64,000 bases of DNA, taken from Agriotes lineatus. Taxonomy: Eukaryota; Arthropoda; Insecta; Coleoptera; Elateridae. The stretch covers positions 1 through 64,000 of the forward strand of contig CALNHX010007772.1 in NCBI GenBank assembly GCA_940337035.1. The letters are read 5' to 3'. The translations under genes were made by a program, and so were the position numbers. Shown here piece after piece: positions 1 through 12,051 of this stretch; the stretch's first letter is position 1, and each line of letters begins with the position of its first letter. The notes under the pieces are model-generated. The model ran no database searches. It was not told where the DNA came from and saw only the letters and a program-made list of their open reading frames with translations.

Positions 1-2590
1 TTCGGAAAACAAGTTCGCTATTCCTGGATAATTATCAGTGATTACGTAACTAAAGCATTGCCTAGTGATAACAATAGCAATAAGTAAATACACCTCTTAA
101 ACAAAAAACACTCAAATGATGCGTCTGCCGGATGTGCACAAAAACCGATGCCACTTGAAAATTACTAAATTCAATCTTCTAGGATAAATTTCCTGGTTTT
201 TTTGTTGCATTTGCTATGAAAATTAAGGCTTAAGTAGAGCCGTCAGCAAGTCCCACGACGCCTAGGCACCTCTTCTCCGTTGGCCTGCAGATACAAGTAG
301 CTGATGACTTGCAGAACGACTCTTGTAGCTCGACAGCTCCGAAAACTCCTCCAATTCAGCCGTTGTTTCACACCTATGGTCCAGCTGCCTCCAAGAAGAA
401 TCGACAGACCACAAAAAATATGGCTGGATAATGTTAAACATATTGTAGGGAAAGAAGGGAATAAGTCTACCAGGCCCAACAGATGATAAAAGGCGCATCC
501 ACAAGATTTCACGAAAGAGGAAATCCCTTGATCGATAAACTTAGTTAGGAACTCACGCTGGTGCGTACCGGAAGAGGTAATTACCGAAGCACCCTAGTCG
601 GACCTCTCTTTAACTTGTCGTGAATCATGTCTCTTTTCTGCGATCTTTTTTTCTGTCTTCCTTGACCAACTCTATTAAAGGACGCGAGGGTTAGATGTCT
701 CTATTTTATCTTCCCTTTCTTAAAACTGGACAAAAACAAAAACAAAATAATAAAATGGACATCATGTATAAGGAAACGACCTAATAATTTAACAATGTAG
801 ACTTGTCGTGAAAAAACCAAATGGATGGATCGAAGGGTACTTTTAAACCAAACCACTGTACCAATCAGTAAGGACAACCTTTGGATAATGAAGAGAACTA
901 TCTGGATATCTATTTAAGTTTGTAGTTGTAAGTTGTAAGTTCTAAAGGTTGTAACAATTTGCAATACATTTTTCGTAGGTTTGTACAAAACATATCGATC
1001 GTTTTTCAGGAATTTTGCAGTAACTCTAGCAAGTTTACAGTAAATATTGAGCCAACTGTTTGCGAAATTAGAGCAAGAAACTGTTAATCGGTGAGTGCGG
1101 AGTGCCACCGATTTGAGTTACCACCATTATGAATTTTACATCCGACAGAAGCTACAGATGCTACAACTGAAATGGCAGGGAAGAACAACGAATTTGTAAC
1201 TAAATTAACGGCAGAATAAAATTGTTCTTAACCAAAAAGCTAGGTGTTCAAAAGTAATTAAAATGAAAAATTAAAGTTTGCTAGAAAAACAATTAACGTA
1301 GATGCTTTCAGGAGTTTACAGTTTTCTAAATGGTTCTTGAAAGTGAAGAAGAATGAAGGTTAATTTTACAAAAGGTTGCTGCTTTCCTGTTATAAGATTT
1401 TAAGAAATTTTAGCGACTTCGTCATGACAACATCTACATTTGAAGATTAATTCTTAGAAACTATTTGATCTAGAGTTTCAAAGGCAAAATTTTTGGTAAA
1501 ATTGAATTTAGTTTTTCACTGCAGTGTTACGTGATGAGTGACGATGAAATCTTCTTGAACAGTTGTAATTTTTATATAATTTTATTGCGTCGAACTCACA
1601 GTAGAATGAAATAAGGAAGAAGCCACAGCTTCTTCTACATCTTTTTGAACGGCAAACATTGCTTCAAAATTGTTTTGAAAAAATATATAAAAATAAGAAA
1701 ATAATCACAGTCTAAGTGTTAAAAAATTTCTGCTCGTTAGGACGTCCAAGAATAGTATATACAGGGTGTCCCAGAATAACTGTTTCTAAATTACAGAACG
1801 CTAAAGGCAATGTAATACGTTTTAATAGTGGTTAATTTATAAATTTAATTAATATTAATGTTAGTGTAATTGCAATTCATAGGACTGTAAATACGTACAC
1901 TTTACCCATCCCAACTCCTGTAAAATTGTTTCGTTGCCTCAAATCCTTTCCACCTATTTCTGTTTTTGCTGACTTTATTGTGATGGCTTCCTGCAGAATA
2001 ATATTCTGCTAATGTTTTCGAATCGTGCAACACGTAACAAAATTCATTCTTCAATAGGTAATTGCAAGTGCAATTTAGAAATCGCCGTTTTAAGGCTTTC
2101 TATATTGTGATTATTTATATGCTCTCTATCAATTCCGAAAACTAAGAAGGGAGACAATGTATACCACGAGACTAAAATGCCTTTTAATCGTTTAAAAAAT
2201 TATTCATATTTGATAATTACGTCATGCTTCTGAACACTTGCATATAATTGACTGCAAATGTCCAAAATTCAGTTAAAAAGTATTGAAAACTAGCTAAGCC
2301 ATTTAGAGCACAGTTTTAGGACTTTGCTGCATGTTGATCACTTACAAGAAAACTATTGCAAATCTGGTAACTACTGAAGAAAGTGATTTGGTGGAAAAGG
2401 TGTTATAGTTAAAAGTTATGAAGAAAGCGAATTTAAAATTATTTAATACTGAAACTAAAAGTGTTAATGAAAAAAACTAATACAGAACGCTGAAATAATA
2501 TTTGAGGATAATTCCAATCCTATAACAACAAACTTGACATTTTTCTCCTAGTAGAAAGTAACTAACAGTTTCTCTAGTGAAGACGAGAGA
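1..2590. other. AT-rich non-coding DNA
   Basis: No convincing gene. Open frames near 243-512 and 914-1108 show no family motif and overlap on both strands. Two things stand out. A repeat on the minus strand lies at about 934-1165 (listed separately). A lone ATACAGGGTGTCCC end lies at about 1758, of the type that bounds palindromic elements elsewhere in this window, but no partner end is visible nearby. Confidence 0.6.
934..1165 (-). repeat. Dispersed repeat, copy 1 (partner at 21.14 kb)
   Basis: Read on the minus strand this matches 21142-21350 read on the plus strand. Shared blocks include the AGCATCTGTAG-type start, GGTAACTCAAA, ACCGATT, CTTGCTCTAAT, CTGTAAACTTGCTAGA and a GATCGATATG segment. 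The copies differ by many substitutions and small indels, so it is an old interspersed repeat. Class unknown; no coding potential seen. Confidence 0.6.
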
Positions 2591-2991
2591 AAACTAAAAC
2601 TAAGAAATATGCCAAATGTAGAAAACGACTCATTTCAAGGACAACAAAACAACTTTTAGAATCGGTGTTCTGACTGAGTCAGAATCTGATTATAGTTACG
2701 ACTCCCGATAAAGACAATAGCAATAGCAATAGTAAAAAAGTAAAAAGAAGATAAGCGAAAATTAAATAAAATGTTAATAATACCTGAAAAAAATACATGT
2801 GTTACAGACAGCCAAAAATTAGAAAAGATATTTCATGACAGTGAACTCTTCTAAAAAGTTCTGCATAGAAATAAGTGAGAATATAAGAAATCAATTTTCA
2901 ATCCATTTTGGAAAAACTTAAATTGGGAACAAAGACAAGTGTATGTTTCTACTTTAGTTACAAGACAATAAACAGAAAGAAACACTACAGT
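2590..2991 (+). pseudogene. Decayed transposon-type ORF, Asp/Ser-rich then basic
   Basis: Reading across frameshifts gives an acidic Ser/Glu/Asp-rich stretch (SESDYSYDSR-like near 2680). A Cys/Lys-rich part follows, containing WEQRQVYVSTLV near 2930-2965. The layout resembles a poorly characterised insect ORF family in which an acidic N-terminus precedes a Cys-Lys block and a W..R..(F/Y)(I/V) motif. Those ORFs are often repetitive. The frame is broken by stops and continues into the start of the 621-bp repeat. The assignment rests on a faint resemblance only. Confidence 0.25.
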
Positions 2992-3612
2992 AGAGTTCAG
3001 ACGCTTGGTTTCACTATTTTATTCTTTGCTAGTTGAAAATAACCAAATTACCAATTTGTAAGTGCATAGTTTTCAATACTTGCCTGTACTGTTGCTTATT
3101 TTCATACTTAAAAGAAGTAGTCAGTTTGTATTTGCTATGTTTTATTATTGTAAATTTGCGAATTATATATAAACCAGTGTATTTAATATAATCAATTCTT
3201 CGTGGAGCTGATCTGTGCTGTGCGGTAAACGCATTGCGAGATTAATTGCGTGGGTGCAGCGATAAACGCACGTTCAAGCCTGCCCGCGAAACGAAAGAGA
3301 TTCAACTTCGAAGCATTTTTCGCTGCCATTTTTCAAGTTCATCTTTCGTCCAGGCCGCTCCAGCTGAAAGCTTATTGAAAAGTGTATTGTGCAAGCCCGC
3401 CTTAAAACATAGTGAGCAGAAGCTGGCGAAAAGCCTGCAGAAACAATTGTTGTGGGTTTAATGTCTTTGCTTTTATTCGTTTTTTCTTTGTGGTTTTATA
3501 TGTGTTTTAAAGTCAATATATTTGTGTAAATAAATTGGCCATTCTTGTGTACATAAATTAAAGTTAATTTCAGCCCGAAAACACTATAGGGGTGTCCTGC
3601 TTCCCGTTTTGG
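2992..3612. repeat. 621-bp direct repeat, left copy
   Basis: Nearly identical to 4896-5516. Both begin AGAGTTCAGACGC and end CCCGTTTTGG. It directly precedes the 5' end of a truncated non-LTR retrotransposon. Differences between copies are mostly single-base indels (for example one extra A at 'tatataaacc' near 3170, an extra C near 3280, GGTTTAATG versus GGTTAATG). It contains a TATA-like stretch near 3165 and an AATAAA near 3529, so an LTR origin was considered. However, the ends lack TG...CA, and coding-like sequence seems to run into it from upstream. Confidence 0.85.
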
Positions 3613-4895
3613 GCTAGCGCAAAGAAACGCTTCGGCCAACTCCAACGGCTAGCTTGTCTAGGAGTGACGGGAGCAATGCGAAGCAGCACCCACAACGGCC
3701 CTGGAAGCCTTCTCGACTCGTGCCCCTTCATCTAATGATTGAGGCTGAGGCTAGAAGGGCGGCTTACAGGCTTAAGTGTGGGTCCAGTGGACAAAGGTAG
3801 GAGGGACGCTGGGGCATTCGAGGGTCCTGTCATTTATGGCAGGGGCTCACGATACCCTCAGCATGAGGAGTGATCGTATGGTCCCCTCCTTTTCCTTCAA
3901 TAGGCCATATAAAACAGTCATCCCTTCTAGAGAGGACTGGATTGCCCGTGGCCATAACCTCCTTACTCCTAAGGGACTTATCTGGTTCACAGACGGCTCT
4001 AGGACGGAGGCTGGCGCAGGGCGGGCGTCTATGGCGAATCACCTAGAGTGAAGCGTGCGTTCTCACTGGGCAGGTACGCCACCGTATTTCAGGCCGAGGT
4101 GTTTGCCATCCTGGCCTGTGTTTATGAAAACCTAGACAGAGGTTTTACTAACAAGGCATATCTACATCTGCTCGGATAGCCCAGGCCGCTCTCTTAGCCC
4201 TGAATTCCTTCAGGGTGTCTTCGGAACTAGTGTCTGAATGTCGAGCGGCGCTAACGAGACTCTGCGTGCAGAACTCTGTAAAGTTGCTGTGGGTACCAGG
4301 TCATAGCAACATTGACGGTAACGAAGAGGCGGATCAGTTGGCTAGGCAGGGCTCCAGTGGTGACCCGCCTGGACCCGAGCCAATTCTTGGGATACCATAT
4401 TGCAACGTAAAGCTAGAAATGAAGAAATGGGTCTGGACCCGGTTCCTTCGTGAATGGTCTTTACAGCAGGGACTAAGGCAAGCTAAACTCTTTATTGGGG
4501 AGTTATCGCTGTCGACGTCCAAAGAGCTTCTAAAACTCAGTAAGAAGCAAATTAGGATCGTAACAGGACTCCTAACAGGGCACTGTCACCTCAACAAACA
4601 CCTGCACAGAATCGGTATCACAAATGATCCGATCTGCAAGCTATGCGGGGAAGAGGAAGAATCTTCCCAGCACATATTATGCCAGTGTGTCAGACTGGAT
4701 GACCCTGCGACACAAACACTTCGGCGCAGCGTTTTTACAACCGGAGGATATAAGGCTCATCCCTATAGGCCAAGTGCTAGCCTTTGCGGTTGGTACCGGC
4801 CTGTTCAAAGACGAGATATAAAAAGCGGTACGCACAATGGGCCTCAGGCCTGAGTGCCGCGGGGTCAACTCCCGCACGCCAAAAGAAGAAGAAGA
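3613..4895 (+). mobile_element. 5'-truncated non-LTR retrotransposon with RNase H domain
   Basis: The fragment starts in the region between reverse transcriptase and RNase H (QLQRLACLGVTGAMRS near 3631-3680, then MIEAEARRAAYRL near 3735). RNase H follows in several frames: WFTDGSRTEAGAG at 3982-4020 (first catalytic Asp), FQAEVFAILACV near 4088 (catalytic Glu), ICSDS near 4165 (second Asp) and VPGHSNIDGNEEADQLA at about 4289-4340 (His and final Asp). A Cys-His cluster follows (CKLCGEEEESSQHILCQC at 4636-4690). The C-terminal FLQPEDIRLIPIGQVL lies one frame over. The 3' end carries an AAG-repeat tail at 4881-4895. This architecture is known from I/R1/Loa-like elements. At least four frameshifts make it dead. 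GC content is much higher than its surroundings. Confidence 0.9.
4215..4853 (+). pseudogene. RNase H / C-terminal zinc-knuckle segment of the non-LTR element
   Basis: This is the longest intact stretch of the retrotransposon polyprotein, about 160 meaningful residues. Residues about 25-45 hold the WVPGHSNIDGNEEADQLAR block typical of non-LTR RNase H. Residues about 140-160 hold a C-x2-C-x(8)-H-x4-C zinc cluster. After about residue 165 the frame shifts: the family-like sequence ending in GTGLFKDEI continues in the neighbouring frame to 4821. The first two acidic catalytic residues are upstream, in other frames. Not a functional gene. Confidence 0.85.
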
Positions 4896-5516
4896 AGAGT
4901 TCAGACGCTTGGTTTCACTATTTTATTCTTTGCTAGTTGAAAATAACCAAATTACCAATTTGTAAGTGCATAGTTTTCAATACTTGCCTGTACTGTTGCT
5001 TATTTTCATACTTAAAAGATGTAGTCAGTTTGTATTTGCTATGTTTTATTATTGTAAATTTGCGAATTATATATAACCAGTGTATTTAATATAATCAATT
5101 CTTCGTGGAGCTGATCTGTGCTGTGCGGTAAACGCATTGCGAGATTAATTTCGTGGGTGCAGCGATAAACGCACGTTCAAGCTGCCCGCGAAACGAAAGA
5201 GATTTCAACTTCGAAGCATTTTTCGCTGCCATTTTTCAAGTTCATCTTTCGTCGCAGGGCCAGCTCCAGCTGAAAGCTTATTGAAAAGTGTATTGTGCAA
5301 GCCCGCCTTAAAACATAGTGAGCAAAAGCTGCGAAAAGCTGCAGAAACAATTGTTGTGGGTTAATGTCTTTGCTTTTATTCGTGTTTTCTTTGTGGTTTT
5401 ATATGTGTTTTAAAGTCAATATATTTGTGTAAATAAATTGGCCATTCTTGTGTACATAAATTAAAGTTAATTTCAGCCCGAAAACACTATAGGGGTGTCC
5501 CTGCTTCCCGTTTTGG
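4896..5516. repeat. 621-bp direct repeat, right copy
   Basis: Right-hand partner of 2992-3612. It begins exactly where the retrotransposon's AAG tail ends. Single-copy AT-rich sequence follows (CAAATATGAAC). The arrangement repeat / truncated element / repeat is what a target-site duplication would give, but it is far longer than the usual 5-20 bp. Confidence 0.85.
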
Positions 5517-7020
5517 CAAATATGAACACTTTATAACCACGAACTGGGGTATTAAGGGAGTTTTGTATTCACTGCTTTAGATAATGGGCAAACAGAGCAA
5601 ATAATTTTTAATGAAGGCGTATGAGACGTCTTATTTAAATTTAAATGTTACGCTGTAAAAGGCAACCTCGCATATGTTACAAAGTTCTTGGTGAAGGGTC
5701 ATACGGAGCATAGCGTTTATGCGGCAATTAAAAACGAATATAAAACAAAAACATCCGAATAATTATTTCCATATAAATACTTCTTTAAACCACGACATTT
5801 GAACATCGTCAGGAAATCAAACTAAAAAAGACAAAAATGATTGTCCCTTCCCTCATAATTTGTTATATAAGTAGCTCTTTCAATAACTTCAAAGTACTTT
5901 GTTTAAAAATAATTCTTCACGAGCCGAGCGAGTTTTTCGAGCGAGGTCAATAAATACGACGAGTCAATATTACGTTTATTTATATGCAACAAAATTAAAA
6001 TATTTTTTTGTAAGTAAGCAATAAAAAAAGGTCAAAAACTGTAATAAAAGAAACAAAATCGATAAATAAAATAAAGAAAAAAAAACTTAAATATCACTAA
6101 TAAACAATATAAAAATATTTTTTGGGCCAGAAAAAATAGTTAAGAAATGAAACAAACAAACACACTAACATATCACATTCTTCCTCATTTCGCTCAATAA
6201 ATATATTTTTAATTTTTTTCGTATCTGATTTGGCTGCTGTAGCCTTATGGACATTTAACTGTTAATAGTTTTTCGATCCACAGTTGATGTGAGGGAAGTT
6301 TTGAGTCTACGAAGTGCAAAGAACATTCTGCAGTACATGTCAATATTGGAATGTTGAGGATAATTTCTATTAGCTTAATATACTATCCATCTTTTTTTAA
6401 AACTTTATTATTCAATATTTTCACTTAGCTACAACTTTTTTTTAACTTCACCACATGTTTCTGTGTAACTTTAATTTTCTTGGTCAAAGTCATTTCGTAT
6501 ACACTTATCTTTGTTTGATAAATAATTTCTATATATAATATATATCTCCACATTTCCTTTGGAAAATGGATCTCATACCTGGTTGCTACCAGCATCATAG
6601 CTCGTTGATGTTTCCCTCAACGTGGCCTTTCTAATCCTAATTTTGTGAAATATTTGTCAATTCTCTCCATAAAGTTTCAAATTCATCATCCTTTTTTTGA
6701 ACTGATAGTATCGAATGAACCCTTATATTTTATAGTACAAATATTTTTTGGAGTAGAGAATTCACATGTTCACTCTATCGCATATTATTATCAATATTTT
6801 TATCAAAAATGATGTTTGAAATGTTTAGAAATTTTAAGGAAGCTAGTTTATTTGAATAGTCTTAGCAAAAAGTCATAATGATTGATAATCCGCAGTAACA
6901 GCTTTCAACATCATCAATATCTTGCTAAACGCTGTGAGCTACTTTTAACAAAATCTATTAAAATCCTGATTACTAAAACATCCTGCATTTAACAAGGTTC
7001 TGCATTAAATCTTGAACATG
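5517..7020. other. AT-rich DNA, no gene seen
   Basis: Long A/T runs and no open frame of note. Around 5920-5965 a short GC-richer motif (GAGCCGAGCGAG, then TCGAGCGAGG) recalls the CGAGCGAAGCGAG hairpin loop at 63.78 kb. Nothing else can be supported. Confidence 0.5.
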
Positions 7021-7029
7021 GTTAAGAGT

Positions 7030-7370
7030 GGGGGAGACCGGGCACAGTGGTCACAGGGGCACAGTGGTCATTGTATCATAACTTCTGTTACAGTTTCATA
7101 AATTGGTTCATCTATAAGAAACAAACTAAACTTAATTTGAGTGTACATGTAGTAAAATTTTGGTAGGTAACAATTATCCTTTTATACAAGTTCTTTAATT
7201 ATAAACCCACAAAACAACAATGATACATTAGTGATTCACTTGCAGGCAAGAGTATGATCAAAAGAAAGTTTTCTAATTTATTTAATATTTTGCTTCAGGG
7301 CACAATGGTCATCAACCATAAGGGGTACAGTAGTCACTGTTCTATATTGCTTTAGTGGTGACCACTCTAT
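7030..7370. repeat. Degenerate repeat with recurring CACAGTGGTCA motif
   Basis: GGGAGACCGGGCACAGTGGTCAC opens the block at about 7032. The core CACAGTGGTCA recurs at about 7058, as CACAATGGTCA near 7300, as TACAGTAGTCAC near 7327 and as TAGTGGTGACCACT near 7352. Insect repeats beginning GGGGAGACCGGG are common, but I cannot assign the class. Confidence 0.4.
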
Positions 7371-7679
7371 ACCGAGTTAATGAACCGATTTCAGTTGTTA
7401 TTTTCTAACTTATATGTTTTATAAATAGGTACCGATATTAAACCACTACCTAAGAAGTTTGTGTTCAAATTTCAGACAATGATGTATTGTAATACTCAAA
7501 GAATGCTCCAGAAGGGGCTAACTGATCGTCATGTAATGTTGGAAGCAACTAAGTCAGTTCATATTGGTACTTTGTCCTTTGAAAGCATCAGTCAGTCGGT
7601 ATTCTATATTTCGAACAACACTTATCACATTGGGATCATAGAAGATGTACCTAGATTAAATCTGCACTAGCAGTCCAGT

Positions 7680-9490
7680 GAGACAATGTCTCATTTAATA
7701 AAACAAAAAAGACCGTTTTGCAAATAGAACGCGTATTCACCACACGTACGTAATGACGTCATTGTTGGTAGCAAACTACCAGTCGCATTCGCCTTGATAA
7801 AATTTGCCTAGAAAAGTTAGGGATTAGGATAATTGATAATCATTAGTGTCACGTGACTGAAATTCGGTTCCTGACCTGACATGACCATTCCAAACATATA
7901 ACTTTAATAACTTTTTTCTCTATCTCTTACGGTTTGGCTGCTGAAACAGCGTCCCGGACGGGACACGTCTATTAGATAAAGGATTGTGACAATTTAGTTT
8001 GGAGCTATCTTTCATTTGTTGTTTTGTATCATTGCCATAGACAATTTTAGACTCAACCCGGGTAAAAATATCAGGTTTAGATCTTACATATGACAGGACT
8101 TGAGTAAGCTAGAATATTCGACGAGGAATCGACGTTTCACTTAGAACTTGCCAGGACTATTAAAATCTGGAACATGAAGCAAACCAACTTATAGAAAAAC
8201 TGCTTGTTTATAAATCCAGTACAATTGTACAAATAACAATTGTAAATCGGCGTTTATGAAGCCCCTATCTGACGTTACTTTAACTCTTAATTGCTATTTG
8301 TTTGCGTACTAACTTAGTCGTGGATGTACAACACCAGTTCTTACCTTAGTGTGGCTATGGGTGTTCAATACAGCTTGCTCTGAGACTGCCTCGTCTCCAC
8401 CTATAATCCTAAAAATATGCACTCAAACTACTCAAATCTCGCTACAAATAAAAGCCAGGCTGTTTACATAAACGCTATGTACTCTAGATGAACATATACA
8501 TACCTACATCTAAATGAAATATCAACAACAATATACAAAAGCTATACGCCCTCCATAATAAAACGTAAAGCTTAATAAAATCTCTACGCACTAAAAGCTA
8601 TATTCTACACGCATTTACAACTAGTACATAGTACAAAAAATAATATATTAAGTGTTAACGCTAAGAAAATTCCGCAGAAAATACGTTCCGCGCACTGCGC
8701 CAAATTCACTTTAATGCGCCGCGGCTCGTGCCCAACTCCTACCCACTTAACGCGGTAAGAAGAGCCTTTAGGCACAGTCAATTAATGCATACGGCTTGCG
8801 TTCAACTCTTACCCACTTAATGGCGTGAGCTTATCCACCAGATTCCGATGACACATACGACGCCGCGTCCAATGATAAAGCAATATTTTACAATCGTTTC
8901 AAATGTGATAGAAGCTTAGCTCACATACATCGGTTTTACATACACTAACCCGTTTTCACAAACGTTGCTTGCAAAAACCCAGATCGGACTGCTTGTTCGA
9001 TGAATTATATGGACCCCGTGTGGTTTCCAAGGTTGTACTACGCTCTCAAAGTGGTATCTCAGATCCAAGAAAAACAAAGCGTTGACTGCTATTTAAGCAC
9101 GCCAACACGTACTCTCACAATTTCACTTTAAAGCGCTGTGTCGCTACACCACTGAGCCGCAAATGCTGACTTTCTGTACAAAAGCCCGCGAAAACAGGTG
9201 TCTTTCCGTTTTAGTAATAGCCGCACATGGTCTGCCTTCAGCTGGGCGCTCGAATTCACTTGGCGCGCTTTTCAAATACGTTCTTAACCTGCTCACTACA
9301 ATAGGAAAAGTACAGTACGGCTTCATTCTAACATTTTGAAATAAGAACTGTATATGAAAGGTTATACGAGTCAGGCCCGTTACACAATCAACCAGTTTTC
9401 GACAACGACGGGCTGATTAACACAATAAGCATCGAAGAATTTGATCGAGACACATTGAAATAAGTATTCTAATGTCACGTTAATTCGAAG
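7680..9490. other. Non-coding, with a short local duplication
   Basis: No recognisable gene. Around 8727-8835 a roughly 72-bp unit is partly repeated (CAACTCCTACCCACTTAACG and then CAACTCTTACCCACTTAATG). GC content is somewhat higher from 8690 to 9330, but none of the frames there looks like protein. Confidence 0.45.
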
Positions 9491-9493
9491 TCC

Positions 9494-10462
9494 AGTGACT
9501 CGAATGTTATGGTAATCCGGATTGTCCAATACGTTCACTTTAGGATACCATAACCCAATTCAGGTGGGTTTCGTAATCCGAGTCGGGTTGAATTATTCAA
9601 AGAATTTGCAGATCTCAGCAAATGTTTGTAATTTAGAGACCTTGAAACATGAAGACCTGAAGAAATCTCAGAAGGTGATTTTTCACGATTACAATACGTA
9701 AGTAAAAATTTGGATATATTGGATCAACTTACATGCTGATTTACCGGAAAAGCAATAGCATTAAAATACGACGTGGCGGCGTCAACGATCAGTGAGATAA
9801 AACAAAAACAAGATGAGATAACCAAATAATTTTAAAAAAATGCCTGACAGGTTCAGGAGGTGGAAAACTTTAATACGTCAATGTTTTTTGAAATGGAGAA
9901 AACCATACATGGTGTTCCAGAAATAGTGCATAGAATGAGCCAATGTGAAATAATTATCATCATCGGCTGAATTAAAAGTTTTACCCAAAACATGCAGTGC
10001 GCCACTGCATTTTACTTTACTGTGTTGTTGTTAACCATAGCAAAATTAGAAAAATCGTGTCACTAGCGAACGTGTTTTCTTGGCAAAACCACTTATTTCG
10101 GAGACGCCCTGTATTGTTCGTTCTTAATGCAACACTATCGATCTGTTCCATTGGTTTACAGTTTTCTAAGAAATTATATGAAGCGTTTTATTTTACTCGT
10201 ACTTTCTTACAAAACTAGATCACATTTACCGTTTTATCATGCACTTATTTATTATCTCAAACCTTGTCACCGGAAACATATTTTACCTGTAACGGCTCCC
10301 TCAGTAGTATCACCTTCGAGACATTGATGACGATATTTTCACTCTCAACTGTTGTAAATTTAATGAACATACCCGAGTTTATTAAATGATCTAGTAATCC
10401 GGGGGTTTCCGTACTTTGAATCGGTCTAGTTGTCGTTGATTTGGATTATCGAGCCATTACTG
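9494..10462 (+). mobile_element. Pogo/Tigger-like DNA transposon remnant
   Basis: The right end reads GATTATCGAGCCATTACTG (10444-10462). Its reverse complement CAGTAATGGCTCGATAATCC is the usual Tigger/pogo-type terminus. A similar but diverged CAGTGACTCGAA...GTAATCCGG starts at 9494. Inside, at 9746-9826, is a CENP-B/pogo-type helix-turn-helix (IALKYDVAASTISEIKQKQ). The rest of the transposase is missing or unrecognisable. A TA follows the right end, but the left flank lacks a clear TA, so the left boundary is uncertain. Confidence 0.65.
9746..9829 (+). pseudogene. Pogo/jerky-type transposase HTH fragment
   Basis: Twenty-seven codons read GKAIALKYDVAASTISEIKQ..., then a stop. They carry the second helix signature of the pogo/CENP-B N-terminal DNA-binding domain: an (I/L)A..Y.V..STIS.I pattern. 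About 15 codons of plausible continuation follow in a shifted frame to about 9905. Too short and broken to be functional. Confidence 0.65.
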
Positions 10463-11800
10463 TATCTGCAAAAATTAGGTACCTTTTTTAAAATCAACTA
10501 ATCAAACATTTGCTTTACGAAATTACTGTCATTTGATTGTTGGTTCGTTTGTCACATCAAAATATTGGTAAAATCCCATTTTATACCAAAATTCAGCAAA
10601 AGAAAAAACACAATAGTCCGACGACTAGAATTTTGTTTAATAGATTTAGGAACCCAACAAGCAACAAACATATTTTCATAATCAAAAACAGAGATTGCAA
10701 CTTTTTAAATATTTTTTCTTTGTCATAATACTACACTTTTGCACGAAATTAAGGTACCACAAAAAAACGTAACCCATTTAAAAAAAATAACTAATGTCCT
10801 TCTTTTCTTTTGAAGCAGCGGCAGTGGCGTAGCTACCGGGGCATCTGGGGCAGCGGCTGCCGCCAGGTGTTGGTAAGGTATAGGCGTCGAAGACGTCGTA
10901 CAAAGGTCTTTTCATTCCTATTATATTTCGAATTTAGGTGAGAGAAATATCGGCAAGAAAAAAGAGCATTTAGAGTAAGAGAATATAATCATGTACTGTT
11001 ATCGTTACTACCATAAATAATAATAGTCGTATCGTATGCTGTCACCTAGACTTAAGCGTGATTAGGCAACCCCACCTGAATACAGGCCTCAGCTCTATGT
11101 CACTATGGCCATCGACGTGAGGCATGAGTAGATATTAGCTACATGTTGATTGAAAGAGCTTTTTTTAATAAACAAGTCACTTAGTGCTTTTGTTAGTGTT
11201 TGGCGATGTGCGTGTGAGTGTCTTACCTTCAGTATCGCACAAATTAAAACCTAAACAACTGTTACATGTGGTTGTGAAATAAATGCATTGTCACCGCATC
11301 ACGACTTTCTAGCATTCAAAACAGTTGCCGGTGAATAAAGTTAATAACAATGTGTCGAGGAAACGCCACAAACATGTTGGTGCATGTTAGTTTCCCTAAA
11401 CATAAACAGATGTCAGTGTAAAAAACAAACAGAAAAAAAACTATATCAAGATGAATTCTAGATCACAGATTTCTCATTTGTCAGTGATTTGATATATTTT
11501 TTATATTTTCGTGAGTTAACTTTGACTTTGCAATTAAGATCATAGCGATTTTTCGTAACAATTCAATTTCTTCTTCTTCCTCAAGATTAAATTCAAACTT
11601 GTCATCATTTGCTTTATAACAAACTGTAGATGCGCTTTCCTCTTTTAAATTTATAGTTATATAATTATCTACCTTGCTATATAATAATTACTAATTACTT
11701 TAATTTCGCCTTCAGTACTACTCTGCAAAGCCAGGTTTCTTAAATGAATATATTGTTTTTGATTCATTATATAATTAATATCCAAATGGTACTATATGAA
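10463..11800. other. Non-coding; one hAT-like terminus at 10822
   Basis: Mostly AT-rich. At 10822 the sequence CAGTGGCGTAGCTACC followed by G-rich DNA resembles the start of the 56834 hAT-like MITE (CAGAGGCGTAGCTAC). No second end is visible, so this is probably a truncated copy. No gene supported. Confidence 0.45.
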
Positions 11801-11805
11801 ACTGT

Positions 11806-12051
11806 CTAAAATAACTCTCTTGTTATAAACGAAACCAAATTGTTTTGTTTTATTTTATTTTTAAGGTCTTTAGTAATGGTATTTCTGGTAATTTTATGAT
11901 ATTGTGTAATAATTTTCTTATCTTTATTTTCTAAAATATCATTTAGACTATCTGAATTAATCTTTTTGGACGTTACATAGTTTAATGTAAATCCTTTTAT
12001 TTTACAAACTACTTTACCTGTATTTGTTTTAGAACAATAAAGATCCGTCAC
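11806..12051 (-). pseudogene. Probable Polinton/Maverick DNA polymerase B C-terminal fragment
   Basis: An 81-codon minus-strand frame contains KTNTGKVVCKIKGFTLNY, a serine/asparagine-rich linker and KIITQYHKITRN. I recognise this as similar to the extreme C-terminus of protein-primed family B polymerases of Polinton/Maverick elements, where a GK.V.K.KG.TLN motif precedes an ITR block. The usual terminal residues are replaced by unrelated sequence. Upstream (above 12052) the frame is cut by foldback-derived DNA. No other Polinton gene (integrase, ATPase, protease, capsid) is seen nearby, so it is a decayed remnant. Confidence 0.5.

Noticed and set aside
3246..3461. 71-codon open frame in the left 621-bp repeat
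   Set aside because: The frame is lost in the right copy through single-base indels and has no family resemblance.
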